Assembly: GCA_002633025.1 (NCBI GenBank)
Contig: NMRB01001927.1
Location: 75,190-139,189 of the forward strand
Direction: 5' to 3'
Source: Notospermus geniculatus
Lineage: Eukaryota > Nemertea > Pilidiophora > Heteronemertea > Lineidae
Length of the DNA: 64,000 bases
Within the stretch, counting starts at the first letter, position 1; the number at the start of each line of letters is the position of its first letter. Below the pieces are notes generated by a model. The model made no database searches and was not told the origin of the DNA. It saw only the letters and a program-made list of their open reading frames with translations. This document shows positions 55,201 to 57,064 of this stretch, piece by piece. Position numbers and translations under genes: made by a program.

Positions 55201-56141
55201 TAACTTTTAGGTGAGGGCCCAACCCCTTATGGTAAAATGGATTTGTTGGCTTGGCAAACTCTTCACAAATGCCACTGTAGGGTGTTGAAAGTGTTTGAAT
55301 ACTCAAATAGTCAAACATGATTAAAGTACTGTATGACCAATTTGCTGGAGCAACAAACAGAAGGGGGCTGCCTATAATACACATTCATCTTGCACGGGTG
55401 AGACCACCACCTGCAAAACAATCCCTGACATTACAAAGTAGGTGGATTTTAAGCAGTATCTGCCCTTCTTGACCACAAATACCTGGATGCAGGAATGGTG
55501 GTGCAGTGTACATGTAAACCCGTTAACTGTGTAATTAATTTTTCAAAAAATTTTTCTTTCTTAGAACAAAATGTGCCAAAAAAAAGTATTTGACAAGGTT
55601 CATGACGTGATATAAGGTCCTACGCAAAGTGAAGCGCCATTTCCTTGCAGGGTGTACTATTTAGTATTACGTCCTACGCAAGCTGAGATCCTCGGGTATT
55701 TTTGGGGTTCCCCGGATTTTGTAATGACGTAATATTATGTCCTACCCAGTTAACAGGTAAAAGTACAAGTGCCAGACAGTCACGACTGAGAGGCCACGGG
55801 TTCAATTCCCGGTCGAATCTCCTCTCAATTCGTCTGAAAGGATAAAGTGAAGTGCTGAATGAGCTACTACATATACTCGAGTTCATCAGAAACTAGGGGC
55901 AATGGCTCTGCATTTCCCTGACAACCTCCCTCGATCTCATATTTCCGACTCCTACCTTTATCATGGGCGTGCCCCAGAAATCATTGAAGAAGAGGTTGAT
56001 GACAGGAGTATGTGGTCGTAAATCCTTATTCGTCTTGATGGCCGACGCGTCATCGAACACGAACCCACACTGTAGAGAGTTGTAGTAACATACGACGACG
56101 ACAGCGAAGATGACACAGGAATACTTTGTGACGTTATCCAT
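914..56141 (-). CDS. TMTC3: TMTC3 orthologue (transmembrane and TPR repeat protein 3), 19 coding exons, complete
   Basis: Joining the 19 exons listed below gives 2589 coding bases, 862 residues plus TGA; every junction is GT-AG and phases agree throughout. Order of domains: first membrane segment about residues 7-25, then FVFDD (27-31), the acidic pair typical of TMTC and GT-C fold enzymes; HPVHVEA (129-135) followed by [19 protein letters not shown] at the start of the DUF1736 region (266 on); [11 protein letters not shown]; then about ten TPR units, roughly residues 440-815. Known of the family: TMTC proteins sit in the ER membrane and are needed for O-mannosylation of cadherins. The motif [14 protein letters not shown] points to TMTC3 rather than TMTC1, 2 or 4 (recalled, not searched). 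Human TMTC3 is about 915 residues; the difference lies mainly in the C-terminal tail. Start chosen at 56141 because the polypyrimidine tract and acceptor lie just upstream. Introns run from 138 bases to 40.9 kb. Confidence 0.95.
1364..1447 (-). CDS. TMTC3: TMTC3 exon 18
   Basis: Residues 732-759 ([20 protein letters not shown] and on), a TPR helix pair equivalent to YYPDHIKGLILKGDIL of human TMTC3. Phase 0 at both ends; donor GTAAGAG, acceptor TTTTCAG. Confidence 0.92.
1859..1963 (-). CDS. TMTC3: TMTC3 exon 17
   Basis: Residues 697-731 ([20 protein letters not shown] and on), a TPR unit. Phase 0 at both ends; acceptor TTGCAG, donor GTAAG. The open frame runs past the donor into the intron, but the continuation does not resemble TMTC. 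Confidence 0.92.
2173..2416. mobile_element. MITE family M2, in intron 16
   Basis: Ends CCAATAGA and TCTATTGG; subterminal inverted CACTCCAAAAGAGTGCAGCA and its complement. Close copies lie at 19127-19370 and 28994-29236, one in each copy of the large duplication. Confidence 0.85.
2431..2606 (+). mobile_element. SINE-2 family, diverged copy
   Basis: Shares the block around AAGGATCAAGTGATGT and CTCCTTGAGTTC with 40159-40370 and 55770-55910. The tRNA-like head is eroded here (ATTGATTCGC in place of the B box). It lies in intron 16. Confidence 0.6.
2613..2733 (-). CDS. TMTC3: TMTC3 exon 16
   Basis: Completes R656, then residues 657-696 ([20 protein letters not shown], then [19 protein letters not shown]). 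Human has LGMLAMDDKK at the same place. Donor GTAAGAG, acceptor TTCCAG. Confidence 0.93.
2964..3124 (-). CDS. TMTC3: TMTC3 exon 15
   Basis: Residues 603-655 and the first two bases of codon 656 ([20 protein letters not shown], then [20 protein letters not shown]). The LRPEA.KR motif is a TMTC3 landmark in the TPR region. Acceptor TTGCAG, donor GTGAGG. Confidence 0.93.
3575..3647 (-). CDS. TMTC3: TMTC3 exon 14
   Basis: Completes R578, then residues 579-602 ([24 protein letters not shown]), the second helix of one TPR and start of the next. Phase 2 in, phase 0 out; donor GTAAGTAC. Confidence 0.92.
3829..3911 (-). CDS. TMTC3: TMTC3 exon 13
   Basis: Residues 551-577 plus two bases ([27 protein letters not shown]). 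Human [20 protein letters not shown] aligns without gaps. Donor GTAAGC, acceptor TTCCAG. Confidence 0.93.
4094..4197 (-). CDS. TMTC3: TMTC3 exon 12
   Basis: Completes G516, then residues 517-550 ([34 protein letters not shown]). The NESRLEEAD motif is specific to this TPR of TMTC3. Acceptor CTTGCAG, donor GTAAGTAGG. Confidence 0.94.
4407..4531 (-). CDS. TMTC3: TMTC3 exon 11
   Basis: Completes A474, then residues 475-515 plus one base ([20 protein letters not shown], then [18 protein letters not shown]). Human [20 protein letters not shown] aligns directly. Donor GTAAGA. Confidence 0.93.
4632..4872. mobile_element. TA-flanked MITE, family M1
   Basis: Starts GACCGTTCTC and ends GAGAATGGTC with TA on both sides; the interior carries CGCACTTCCGCCGAAAT and its inverse. 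It lies in intron 10. Confidence 0.8.
4955..5092 (-). CDS. TMTC3: TMTC3 exon 10 (start of TPR array)
   Basis: Completes W428, then residues 429-473 plus two bases ([40 protein letters not shown]). First TPR after the membrane region. Donor GTAAGT, acceptor CTTCAG. A TA-flanked MITE (4632-4872) ends 82 bases beyond the donor. Confidence 0.93.
5264..5393. mobile_element. MITE with GGGCCGTATTTA ends
   Basis: Inverted ends GGGCCGTATTTA and TAAATACGGCCC. Related to 218-356. It lies in intron 9. Confidence 0.75.
5436..5544. mobile_element. MITE with GGGCCCATATTCATAAA ends
   Basis: Near-perfect inverted repeat over its whole 109 bases (GGGCCCATATTCATAAA at the left, its complement at the right). 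Its right end is 33 bases from the exon 9 donor. Confidence 0.85.
5578..5664 (-). CDS. TMTC3: TMTC3 exon 9 (last membrane segment)
   Basis: Completes R399, then residues 400-427 plus two bases ([28 protein letters not shown]). Hydrophobic stretch of about 18 residues, the last membrane segment before the TPR domain; human has HSLKTFHRNWDWESE across the same junction. No long ORF shows this exon; it was found by splice phase and similarity. Confidence 0.9.
5836..5984 (-). CDS. TMTC3: TMTC3 exon 8
   Basis: Residues 350-398 plus two bases ([40 protein letters not shown]). [20 protein letters not shown] is a strongly conserved TMTC block. Acceptor TTCCAG, donor GTAAGT. Confidence 0.95.
6116..6175 (+). 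other. tRNA-like remnant (SINE head)
   Basis: GTGTAGCACTGTGAGG resembles an A box region and GGTTCAAATCC is a perfect B box. No cloverleaf or tail was recognised, so this is a decayed SINE head rather than a tRNA gene. Confidence 0.4.
6192..6592. mobile_element. MITE family M3, next to the exon 7 donor
   Basis: Ends CAGGGTTCTGC and GCAGAACCCT. The roughly 400-base interior (GTGCCGGTCGG, GAACAGAAAGGAAATTCGGA) recurs inverted at 56634-57044. It ends about 30 bases from the exon 7 5' splice site. Confidence 0.8.
6623..6875 (-). CDS. TMTC3: TMTC3 exon 7 (DUF1736 region)
   Basis: Completes N265, then residues 266-349 ([20 protein letters not shown], then [20 protein letters not shown], then [20 protein letters not shown]). 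FDNPAA and the W-x-MGTIPL motif define the TMTC DUF1736 domain. Donor GTAAGTGAA at 6622; a 400-base MITE ends about 30 bases beyond it. Confidence 0.95.
7227..7727. mobile_element. piggyBac-like non-autonomous element (intron 6)
   Basis: Inverted ends CCCTTAGAATGCCG and CGGCACTCTAAGGG. TTAA follows at the right (7728-7731) and a decayed CTAA precedes at the left. Interior non-coding. Confidence 0.65.
7738..7934. mobile_element. Two adjacent copies of a GGGCCTGTTTCATAAAG MITE
   Basis: Each copy is a palindrome around AGTGACTTTAAGCTAATGGT and its complement. The copies share the central GGCCCTCATAGAGTGACTTT. A third copy is at 59059-59173. Confidence 0.85.
8002..8174 (-). CDS. TMTC3: TMTC3 exon 6
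   Basis: Residues 208-264 plus two bases ([20 protein letters not shown] and [20 protein letters not shown], ending VQLPQFT). Variable loop and a membrane segment ahead of FDNPAA. Sequence identity to the human exon is weak, but both splice sites and both phases fit, and the reading joins to make QFTNFDNPAAV. Donor GTAAGT, acceptor TTTCAG. Confidence 0.88.
8221..8359. mobile_element. MITE with AGGGCCAAATTCATAAAG end
   Basis: Inverted subterminal stretches AAGACTTAGACGC...GTAACTTC and GAAGTTAC...GCGTCTAAGTCTT. It lies in intron 5, 46 bases from the exon 6 acceptor side. Confidence 0.75.
9157..9272 (-). CDS. TMTC3: TMTC3 exon 5
   Basis: Completes D169, then residues 170-207 ([38 protein letters not shown]). 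ATLCKE.GIT.VG.CCVYE.FIAQ is a TMTC3 signature. Acceptor TTTCCAG, donor GTAAGA. Confidence 0.95.
9574..9699. repeat. Long near-perfect inverted repeat in intron 4
   Basis: Arms of about 45 bases start GACTTTTGGCAAGGCTCC and end with its complement; both contain ATCGTCGATCCGTGTCACGT or its complement. The loop is about 30 bases. It occupies a quarter of the 453-base intron and ends 26 bases from the exon 4 donor. Confidence 0.85.
9726..9825 (-). CDS. TMTC3: TMTC3 exon 4
   Basis: Residues 136-168 plus one base ([33 protein letters not shown]). Donor chosen as GTAAGT at 9725-9724, giving the phase needed by exon 5. A near-perfect inverted repeat (9574-9699) starts 26 bases past this donor. Confidence 0.94.
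9922..10259. mobile_element. MITE with AAGCCTGCAGCACACGTCACCA end
   Basis: Left end AAGCCTGCAGCACACGTCAC and right end TGGTGACGCGTCCTGCTAGC are diverged inverted repeats. The interior is rich in CACGAAAAT and its complement. It lies in intron 3. Confidence 0.65.
10931..11136. mobile_element. MITE with GCCAGCACACACCAGG ends
   Basis: Inverted ends GCCAGCACACACCAGG and CCTGGTGTGCTGCTGGC; no coding content. It lies in intron 3. Confidence 0.75.
11160..11695. mobile_element. piggyBac-like non-autonomous element, TTAA-flanked
   Basis: TTAA at 11156-11159 and 11696-11699; ends CCCATTAACTG and CAGTTAACGGG. Three perfect TGACGTCA sites lie inside (11339, 11436, 11448). A smaller foldback element (11562-11681) sits in its right end. 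A diverged copy without the insert is at 55519-55757. It lies in intron 3. Confidence 0.8.
11562..11681. mobile_element. Foldback element of 15-base TTCCCATTTCGCC units
   Basis: Arms of about 38 bases made of two units (TTCCCACTTCGCCCC, TTCCCATTTCGCCCC) with the inverse at the right. It is flanked by a 13-base direct repeat ACCCAGTTAACGG at 11549-11561 and 11682-11694. The copy at 55519-55757 shows the empty site. Confidence 0.75.
12285..12366 (-). CDS. TMTC3: TMTC3 exon 3
   Basis: Completes R108, then residues 109-135 ([27 protein letters not shown]). The HPxHxEA motif is conserved in all TMTCs. The longest open frame over this segment is a different, meaningless one; splice phase gives the correct frame. 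Donor GTAAGT, acceptor TTTCAG. The preceding intron is 40.9 kb. Confidence 0.94.
12723..12864. mobile_element. CAGTGTTTCC MITE
   Basis: Starts CAGTGTTTCCGCAAGAGGG; the interior GGTACGATGCTAGTACCCTC recurs at 19487-19620. The ends resemble the intact element at 25184-25346 (CAGTGTTTCC, GGCAGAAACACTG). Confidence 0.7.
13384..13549. repeat. Long inverted repeat (foldback MITE)
   Basis: Arms of about 75 bases: AATATCAAGAAGTCAACTTC at the left and its complement at the right, closing on AGTTGGACAGACTCTCCAACT. The AAGTGCCTGAGGAAGA segment also occurs at 24598 and 35638. Confidence 0.85.
13558..13937. mobile_element. 380-base MITE with TCAACTCCCTACGCAGTTGTG ends
   Basis: Left end AACTCCCTACGCAGTTGTG with subterminal GGTTTACCCGCTCTCCACAA; both recur inverted at the right end (AGTTGTGGAGAGCGAGTAAA, CACAACTGCGTAGGGAGTTT). 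Non-coding interior. Confidence 0.85.
14364..14700. mobile_element. MITE family CAGTGTTATA, inverted copy
   Basis: Ends CAGTGTTATAGGAT and CTAGATATAACACTG. It runs opposite to the copies at 22954-23292 and 33761-34105, sharing AAAAGTGCCCTTTTC and the G/C-rich block near GGCGCCACTCTAAAATGG. Confidence 0.85.
15060..15202. mobile_element. CAGG...GGATCC family, right end
   Basis: The right end GGATCCGCGCCTG matches the element at 36251-36424. The left end was not recognised. TTAA of the next element follows directly. Confidence 0.5.
15207..15497. mobile_element. piggyBac-like MITE, perfect TTAA duplication
   Basis: Ends CACGTTCACTGCCG and CGGCAGTGAACGTG with TTAA at 15203-15206 and 15498-15501. 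Non-coding 291 bases. Confidence 0.85.
16032..16415. mobile_element. 384-base MITE with ATGTCAGGTC ends
   Basis: Ends ATGTCAGGTCGACCTT and GTGTGACCTGACAT. Present in copy A here and absent at the matching place in copy B, which carries another member, inverted, at 29666-30052. Confidence 0.85.
16423..16570. mobile_element. MITE with CACACGATCAAATTTTTCATCC ends
   Basis: CACGATCAAATTTTTCATCC at the left and its complement at the right. Same family as the outer element at 39301-40106; unoccupied in copy B. Confidence 0.8.
16951..17260. repeat. 54-base minisatellite, 6 units (copy A)
   Basis: CCTTCTCAAC recurs at 16951, 17005, 17058 and, with small changes, at 17112, 17173 and 17228. Alternate units differ, giving a dimer of about 107 bases. 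Each unit carries several AGGTCA/TGACCT half-sites. The copy B array has 8 units. Confidence 0.92.
17976..18589. mobile_element. PIF/Harbinger-like MITE with TTA duplication, carrying a nested MITE
   Basis: Ends AGGCCCATTTACACGTGGCA and CCATGTGTAAATGGGCCT with TTA at 17973-17975 and 18590-18592. The matching copy B element (28129-28456) lacks the nested insert. Confidence 0.88.
18273..18509. mobile_element. Nested PIF/Harbinger-like MITE, TAA duplication
   Basis: Ends AGGGCGGTTTACACTAGG and GTGTAAATGGGCCT; TAA on both sides (18270-18272, 18510-18512). Copy B has the empty site CGTGTAAATGTCAC. Interior full of GTTGCA repeats. Confidence 0.9.
19127..19370. mobile_element. MITE family M2 (copy A)
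   Basis: Same structure as 2173-2416 (CCAAAAGAGTGCAGCACCTGA near the left end, inverse at the right). Confidence 0.85.
19412..19723 (+). mobile_element. SINE-3 family, interrupted
   Basis: AGAGGTGCAGTGGAAACACT followed by the B-box-like GGTTCAATCAC, then a body ending GCCATCACCAGTTA. Split at 19487-19620 by a CAGTGTTTCC repeat that is missing from 29317-29520. Confidence 0.6.
19487..19620. mobile_element. CAGTGTTTCC MITE inserted in SINE-3
   Basis: CAGTGTTTCCGTGAGAGGG at the left; GAAATTAGTACCCTC near the right. Close to 12723-12864. Absent from copy B. Confidence 0.75.
20640..21005 (+). other. Segment open on both strands, kept in both duplicates; unassigned
   Basis: A plus-strand frame of 175 codons (20477-21004) and a minus-strand frame of 145 codons (20885-21322) overlap here, with shorter equivalents at 31118-31552 and 31433-31777 in copy B. 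Neither product resembles a known family, and the copies are too young for their similarity to prove selection. Probably not coding. Confidence 0.25.
21195..21556. mobile_element. PIF/Harbinger-like MITE, GGTCGACATTGCGTC ends (copy A)
   Basis: Ends AGGGGCACAGGTCGACATTG and its inverse near CAATGTCGACCTGTAGGCAC; TTA on both sides (21192-21194, 21557-21559). Further copies at 31743-32103 and 53930-54214. Confidence 0.85.
22121..22422. mobile_element. MITE with CCGTAGCTAGC ends
   Basis: CCGTAGCTAGCATAGGGACA at the left and GCTAGCTACGGCCCTGG at the right; homopolymer-rich interior. The copy B equivalent is at about 32670-32947. Confidence 0.65.
22772..22908. repeat. Foldback MITE GTATGCACCAACAACAATT
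   Basis: Arms carry ATCTTGAACTCAGGTTGAGC and its complement. Related copies lie at 24222-24342 and, in copy B, at about 33600-33715 and around 34948-35385. Confidence 0.8.
22954..23292. mobile_element. MITE family CAGTGTTATATCTAGG (copy A)
   Basis: Perfect 15-base inverted ends CAGTGTTATATCTAG and CTAGATATAACACTG. Non-coding, although an open frame crosses it. Confidence 0.88.
25184..25346. mobile_element. CAGTGTTTCC MITE with 5-base duplication
   Basis: Ends CAGTGTTTCCACCAGAGGG and CCTGGCAGAAACACTG; ATTGC on both sides. Absent from copy B at 36220-36235. Confidence 0.85.
25735..25825. other. Junction between tandem copies A and B
   Basis: 91 bases not seen at the outer edges of the duplication. 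It contains the small palindrome CGCTCGTTTCGAGCG and ends GGAATTAAGAGAG just before copy B. No N-run here, so the join is contiguous as given. Confidence 0.7.
26202..26577. mobile_element. Copy B-only element with GATAGACTGGTACC end
   Basis: Left GAGATAGACTGGTACCCGGT and right GGTAGGATCAGGTAGTCTAT are loosely inverted. It takes the place of 16032-16570 of copy A. Confidence 0.55.
27004..27412. repeat. 54-base minisatellite, 8 units (copy B)
   Basis: Unit starts near 27004, 27058, 27111, 27165, 27218, 27272, 27325 and 27380. One dimer more than the copy A array. Confidence 0.92.
28129..28456. mobile_element. PIF/Harbinger-like MITE, un-nested (copy B)
   Basis: AGGCCCGTTTACACGTGGCA to GTGTAAATGGGCCT, TTA at both sides (28126-28128, 28457-28459). 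It preserves the empty target of the nested element of copy A. Confidence 0.88.
28994..29236. mobile_element. MITE family M2 (copy B)
   Basis: CACTCCAAAAGAGTGCAGCA and its inverse near the ends, as in 2173-2416. Confidence 0.85.
29317..29520 (+). mobile_element. SINE-3 family, uninterrupted (copy B)
   Basis: AGAGGTGCAGTGGAAACATT, B box GGTTCAATCCC, body through GGCACTCTGGTTTCCTCCTG. A third member is at 51690-51850. Confidence 0.65.
29666..30052. mobile_element. ATGTCAGGTC MITE, inverted, copy B only
   Basis: ATGTCAGGTCACACTGCG to AAGGTCGACCTGACAT. Same family as 16032-16415 but inserted 4 kb further on relative to copy A, and in the other direction. Confidence 0.85.
30056..30400. mobile_element. 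MITE with AAGGC...TCTGTTTCTTGTCC ends, copy B only
   Basis: CAGAAACAAG complements occur at both ends (ATCTGTTTCTTGTCC near the left; GGACAAGAAACAGAT near the right). AT-rich interior. Confidence 0.75.
31743..32103. mobile_element. PIF/Harbinger-like MITE, GGTCGACATTG ends (copy B)
   Basis: Matches 21195-21556; the right side keeps TTA, while the left has decayed to TTG. Confidence 0.82.
33059..33193. mobile_element. Copy B-only MITE with CCAGGGGCGACCGCC ends
   Basis: CCAGGGGCGACCGCCGCGAA at the left, TTCGTGGCGGCCCGCCCTGG at the right. It lies in a roughly 280-base stretch absent from copy A. Confidence 0.75.
33761..34105. mobile_element. MITE family CAGTGTTATA (copy B)
   Basis: CAGTGTTATTTCTAGG to TATATAACACTG; equivalent to 22954-23292. 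Confidence 0.85.
34810..34935. mobile_element. MITE with ATCCTCCCACAGCAGGG ends
   Basis: CTCATCCTCCCACAGCAGGG at the left and its complement at the right. The copy A member (from about 23973) lost its right part by deletion. Related palindromes at 47094-47187 and 58530-58610. Confidence 0.8.
34975..35260. mobile_element. Foldback element TTTTGGTTCCCTCAGTCAC with 12-base direct repeats
   Basis: TTTTGGTTCCCTCAGTCACT at the left, GTGACTGAGGGATCCAAAA at the right. ATCTTGAACTCA lies directly outside at 34963-34974 and 35261-35272. It splits a copy of the 22772-type MITE. The copy A equivalent has lost its left arm. Confidence 0.75.
36251..36424. mobile_element. CAGGGACGGATCC MITE with 5-base duplication, copy B only
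   Basis: Ends CAGGGACGGATCCAGGATTT and CTTGGATCCGCGCCTG; TTCAG at 36246-36250 and 36425-36429. Copy A has the uninterrupted ACCTTCAGGTATTC. Confidence 0.92.
36792..37280. other. No recognised feature
   Basis: Start of the intron sequence beyond copy B. AT-rich; no repeat ends, coding potential or splice-linked exon seen. Confidence 0.5.
37281..37455. mobile_element. pogo-like MITE, CAGTC...CACTG ends
   Basis: CAGTCTTCTCTCGCTCTTACG at left (21 bases, shown as family end CAGTC) and AGCGAGGGCCCACTG at right, preceded by TA. Internal repeats of ATTACGAAC. Other copies: 46421-46975 and 60697-61136, both interrupted. Confidence 0.8.
38265..38397. mobile_element. MITE with AGCCTGCTTTC ends, TTA flanks
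   Basis: AGCCTGCTTTCAATTG and CAATGGAAAGCAGGC with TTA nearby on both sides; PIF/Harbinger-type pattern. Confidence 0.7.
38978..39249. repeat. 272-base inverted repeat element
   Basis: GCACGATTGCAGCGCCCATG at the left and GGTGCTGCGATCGTGC at the right. Long inner arms contain TTTTCAACCTCA and TGAGGTTGAAAA; the centre CCACCACCAGGGGATGGATC is itself palindromic. Confidence 0.85.
39301..40106. mobile_element. Outer MITE GCCCGCTGTACACGATC, split by an insertion
   Basis: Ends GCCCGCTGTACACGATCAAA and TTTGATCGTGTACAGCGGGC. Without the insert it is about 150 bases long, like 16423-16570. Confidence 0.88.
39373..40026. mobile_element. piggyBac-like element nested in the outer MITE
   Basis: Ends CCCATTGGGGCCG and CGGCCCCAATGGG with TTAA at 39369-39372 and 40027-40030. 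The uninterrupted relative at 16423-16570 shows the target. No transposase frame in its 654 bases. Confidence 0.88.
40159..40370 (+). mobile_element. SINE-2 family
   Basis: tRNA-like head GCACAGTGGTGGAGAGTTGG with B box AGTTCAATTCC (about 40209-40219), then GAAAGGATCAAATGATGT and CTCCTTGAGTTCC, shared with 2431-2606 and 55770-55910. Confidence 0.72.
40371..41080. other. No recognised feature
   Basis: Unique-looking intron sequence; no inverted ends, coding block or tandem repeat seen. Confidence 0.5.
41081..41304. mobile_element. MITE with GGGCCGTTTACACTG ends
   Basis: GGGCCGTTTACACTGCACTG at the left and CAGTGTAAACGGGGCT at the right, close to the AGGCCCATTTACAC families; the interior has GACCACC/GGTGGTC inversions. 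Confidence 0.78.
41305..42340. other. No recognised feature
   Basis: Intron sequence without clear repeats or coding similarity. Confidence 0.45.
42341..42404. repeat. Three 22-base tandem units
   Basis: Units start TGCATCCTTTATGCTCTTCT at 42341 and recur at 42363 and 42385 with a few changes. Confidence 0.8.
42870..42957 (-). mobile_element. tRNA-like SINE head
   Basis: On the minus strand, GAGTGGTGCAGCGGAAACAG (A box region), then CCCAGGTTCGATTTA (B box region). No tail was recognised. Confidence 0.5.
43353..43471. mobile_element. MITE with GGGCCCAAATCCATAAAACC ends
   Basis: Inverted ends GGGCCCAAATCCATAAAACC and GGTTTTATGGATTTGGGCCC, perfect over 20 bases. A single end of the same family is at 3477-3505. 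Confidence 0.9.
43586..43877 (+). mobile_element. SINE-1, tRNA-derived, near complete
   Basis: Head GGTGGTGTAGTGGTTCGGGC (A box) and GGTTCGAATCC (B box, 43639-43649), 30-odd bases apart as in a tRNA. Then a unique body (GTACCGGTCGGAAATACTCG) and a tail of ACTTTTAACTTTAACTTTT. A second copy on the other strand is at 51866-52161. Confidence 0.9.
43878..43973. repeat. Almost perfect 96-base palindrome, CAGTGGGTGATTTC
   Basis: Left arm CAGTGGGTGATTTCAAAGTT, right arm its complement, one mismatch over about 41 bases. It starts exactly where the SINE-1 tail stops. Confidence 0.9.
44000..45845. other. No assigned feature; several meaningless open frames
   Basis: Frames of 70-113 codons overlap on both strands (44291-45198) with no family resemblance. 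I see no repeat ends and no splice context for TMTC3. Confidence 0.4.
45846..45963. mobile_element. 118-base MITE GGGCCGTATTTTAGAACG
   Basis: Whole-length inverted repeat; TTAAGGTCGACCTTAACGTT and its inverse inside. Near-identical core at 62876-62994. Confidence 0.88.
46421..46975. mobile_element. pogo-like MITE, interrupted
   Basis: Left end near TAGTGCACCCGGCCCCGCTC and right AGCGAGGGGGGACTG followed by TA. Internal ATTACGAAC repeats as in 37281-37455. Split at 46547-46919. Confidence 0.8.
46547..46919. mobile_element. Nested MITE GGCCACGTG, TTA duplication
   Basis: GGCCACGTGTTTTTTATTTA at the left, TATAAAACACGTGGCC at the right, TTA on both sides (46544-46546, 46920-46922). The empty site TCGTTAGTACGAAC is seen at 37396-37409. 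Confidence 0.9.
47094..47187. repeat. Palindromic MITE with CCTCCCATAGCAGAG ends
   Basis: ATCCTCCCATAGCAGAGCTT at the left, CACTGCTGTGGGAGGAT at the right. Same family as 34810-34935 and 58530-58610. Confidence 0.75.
47188..48640. other. No assigned feature
   Basis: Intron sequence with open frames of up to 133 codons (47687-48088, minus) that match nothing I know. Confidence 0.4.
48655..49084. mobile_element. Element with TTAATAGAGAGGTTCCACTG right end
   Basis: GTTAATAGAGAGGTTCCACTG-type ends also occur at 15645, 21991 (inverted) and 25858. The left end near ATTAAGGACAGTGTC is uncertain. Confidence 0.45.
49096..50830. other. No assigned feature
   Basis: No repeat ends, tandem repeats or coding similarity seen. 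Confidence 0.4.
50831..51315. mobile_element. MITE with TACATCACACTTGCGACTGG ends
   Basis: TACATCACACTTGCGACTGG at the left and CCAGTCGCAAGTGTGATGTA at the right, with AGCC and GGCT at the tips. The interior is full of GTTGC/GCAAC and ACTGATCAGT motifs, like 21195-21556. Confidence 0.82.
51690..51850 (+). mobile_element. SINE-3 family
   Basis: GGTGTAGTGGAAACATCGAT, B-box-like GGGTTTGATCCC, then GGCACTCTGGTTTCCTTCTG as in 29317-29520. Confidence 0.62.
51866..52161 (-). mobile_element. SINE-1, second copy
   Basis: Minus-strand head GGTGTAGTGGTTCGGGTCTC, B box GGTTCGAATCC (complement at 52098-52108), then the same body and tail as 43586-43877. Confidence 0.88.
52162..53275. other. No assigned feature (intron 2 beside exon 2)
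   Basis: AT-rich to 52700, then a mixed stretch rich in CGCATTGG-like motifs near 52830-53070. No known repeat end. Confidence 0.4.
53276..53412 (-). CDS. TMTC3: TMTC3 exon 2
   Basis: Residues 63-107 plus two bases ([40 protein letters not shown]). The block [28 protein letters not shown] is highly conserved. The 91-residue open frame over this exon is out of phase and not the product. Donor GTAGGT, acceptor TTTCACAG. Confidence 0.95.
53547..53913. mobile_element. MITE with AGCTGTGGTTACAC ends, TCT duplication
   Basis: AGCTGTGGTTACACTGCATA at the left and GTGTAACCACAGCT at the right; TCT on both sides. CCCCGTG/CACGGGG inversions inside. It lies in intron 1. Confidence 0.82.
53930..54214. 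mobile_element. PIF/Harbinger-like MITE, GGTCGACATTG family, TAA duplication
   Basis: AGGTGCCCACAGGTCAACAT to ATGTCGACCTGTGGGCACCT, TAA at 53927-53929 and 54215-54217. Third copy of the 21195 family, with the best preserved ends. Confidence 0.9.
54218..55518. other. No assigned feature (intron 1)
   Basis: No recognised repeats or exons; AT-rich between 54780 and 55400. Confidence 0.4.
55519..55757. mobile_element. piggyBac-like element, diverged copy
   Basis: CCCGTTAACTGTGTAATTAA at the left, CCTACCCAGTTAACAGG at the right. Same family as 11160-11695 but without the 120-base foldback insert and with a central deletion. Confidence 0.75.
55770..55910 (+). mobile_element. SINE-2 family
   Basis: ACGACTGAGAGGCCACGGG and B box GGGTTCAATTCCC (55798-55810), then GAAAGGATAAAGTGAAGTGC. 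It ends about 45 bases from the exon 1 donor. Confidence 0.7.
55956..56141 (-). CDS. TMTC3: TMTC3 exon 1 (first coding exon)
   Basis: Residues 1-62: [20 protein letters not shown], then [20 protein letters not shown], then [14 protein letters not shown]. One N-terminal membrane segment without a cleavable signal, then the luminal FDD motif. Start taken as ATG at 56141. The in-frame ATG at 56180 lies upstream of a TTCTTTCTTTTCAGCAG acceptor, so it is probably intronic and implies a noncoding 5' exon further up. Donor GTAGGA. Confidence 0.93.
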
Positions 56142-56633
56142 GACTGCTGAAAAGAAAGAAATATTCAACATAGACCACAAAGAATGTTACACAAAATGGT
56201 ACGATACGTAAAAGTCGTCTCCGAATTTCGCACTTCGCGAAATTTGTGAAAAGAAAGAAACATGTCAAATGATATGGTCATGCATTTCCCACAAAGAAGT
56301 TGTATTGGGACGATTTTTTCCAAACCCAGGTATTTTCTTATCACGAATTCACATGCCAATGTTGACCTTCATGTAGTCAATTTATGACACCTTATGAAAA
56401 GGATGCAGGGTTCAACGACCACTTCAAATTATCAAAATTATACCATGGCAGAACCTCAATGTCAACATACCGGCACTTCATCTCTCCAGATGACCAACTT
56501 TATGACATATTTGGTGCCATGTGAGTACCGTATTATAGTATCAAATGTCTACATGTATGACCTTCAAGTTCAACCTGAGAGAGTCATCAATGTGTCCAGC
56601 AGGGGTTCATAAACATGGACGATGACGGACATC
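56142..56633 (-). other. 5' leader/intron side of TMTC3, promoter not identified
   Basis: The polypyrimidine tract and tandem CAGCAG acceptor at 56144-56160 suggest the start codon exon is spliced to an upstream untranslated exon. I see no convincing untranslated exon, CpG-rich promoter or TATA box here; the real promoter may lie beyond 56633 or outside the window. Confidence 0.45.
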
Positions 56634-57044
56634 CAGGGTTCTGCCGATGCTGTCGGCGCCAGACAGAACCATCCAGGATGCAGAAATGCCGACCGGCACA
56701 CGGCCCAAAAAGAGTACATTTATTTTCTGACCATCAGAACTACACACTAACGAAACTGCCACGAGAGATGCCCGCCACGCACACTTCTGAATTTCCTTTC
56801 TGTTCCCATTAACCAAATGTGCTTCCCGGCGGGGCTTCCTGATCACAGTTCTGACCAAACGACAACAAGAGCGGGCTGCCTAGTTGCAATTATTAATCAT
56901 GTAATGGAGTGGATCGGTGTCATTTTGATGCCAAATGAACTCATTATTTCCACTCTCAGGTGCCAGAAAATGGCATTTCAGCAAGTCTAGATTTCAAATT
57001 TTTCTGTACCGACCGGCACTCGTTCAGTCCAGGGCAGAACCCCC
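56634..57044. mobile_element. MITE family M3, inverted relative to 6192-6592
   Basis: CAGGGTTCTGCCGATGCTGT to GGGCAGAACCCC. The interior AATTTCCTTTCTGTTCCCAT is the complement of the intron 7 copy. Confidence 0.8.
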
Positions 57045-57064
57045 ACATGCTAAGAATATCAGAC

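Noticed and set aside
56142-56180. Upstream in-frame ATG at 56180 as the TMTC3 start
   Set aside because: It lies 5' of a strong polypyrimidine tract and CAG acceptor, so it is probably intronic; the ATG at 56141 also fits the family N-terminus.
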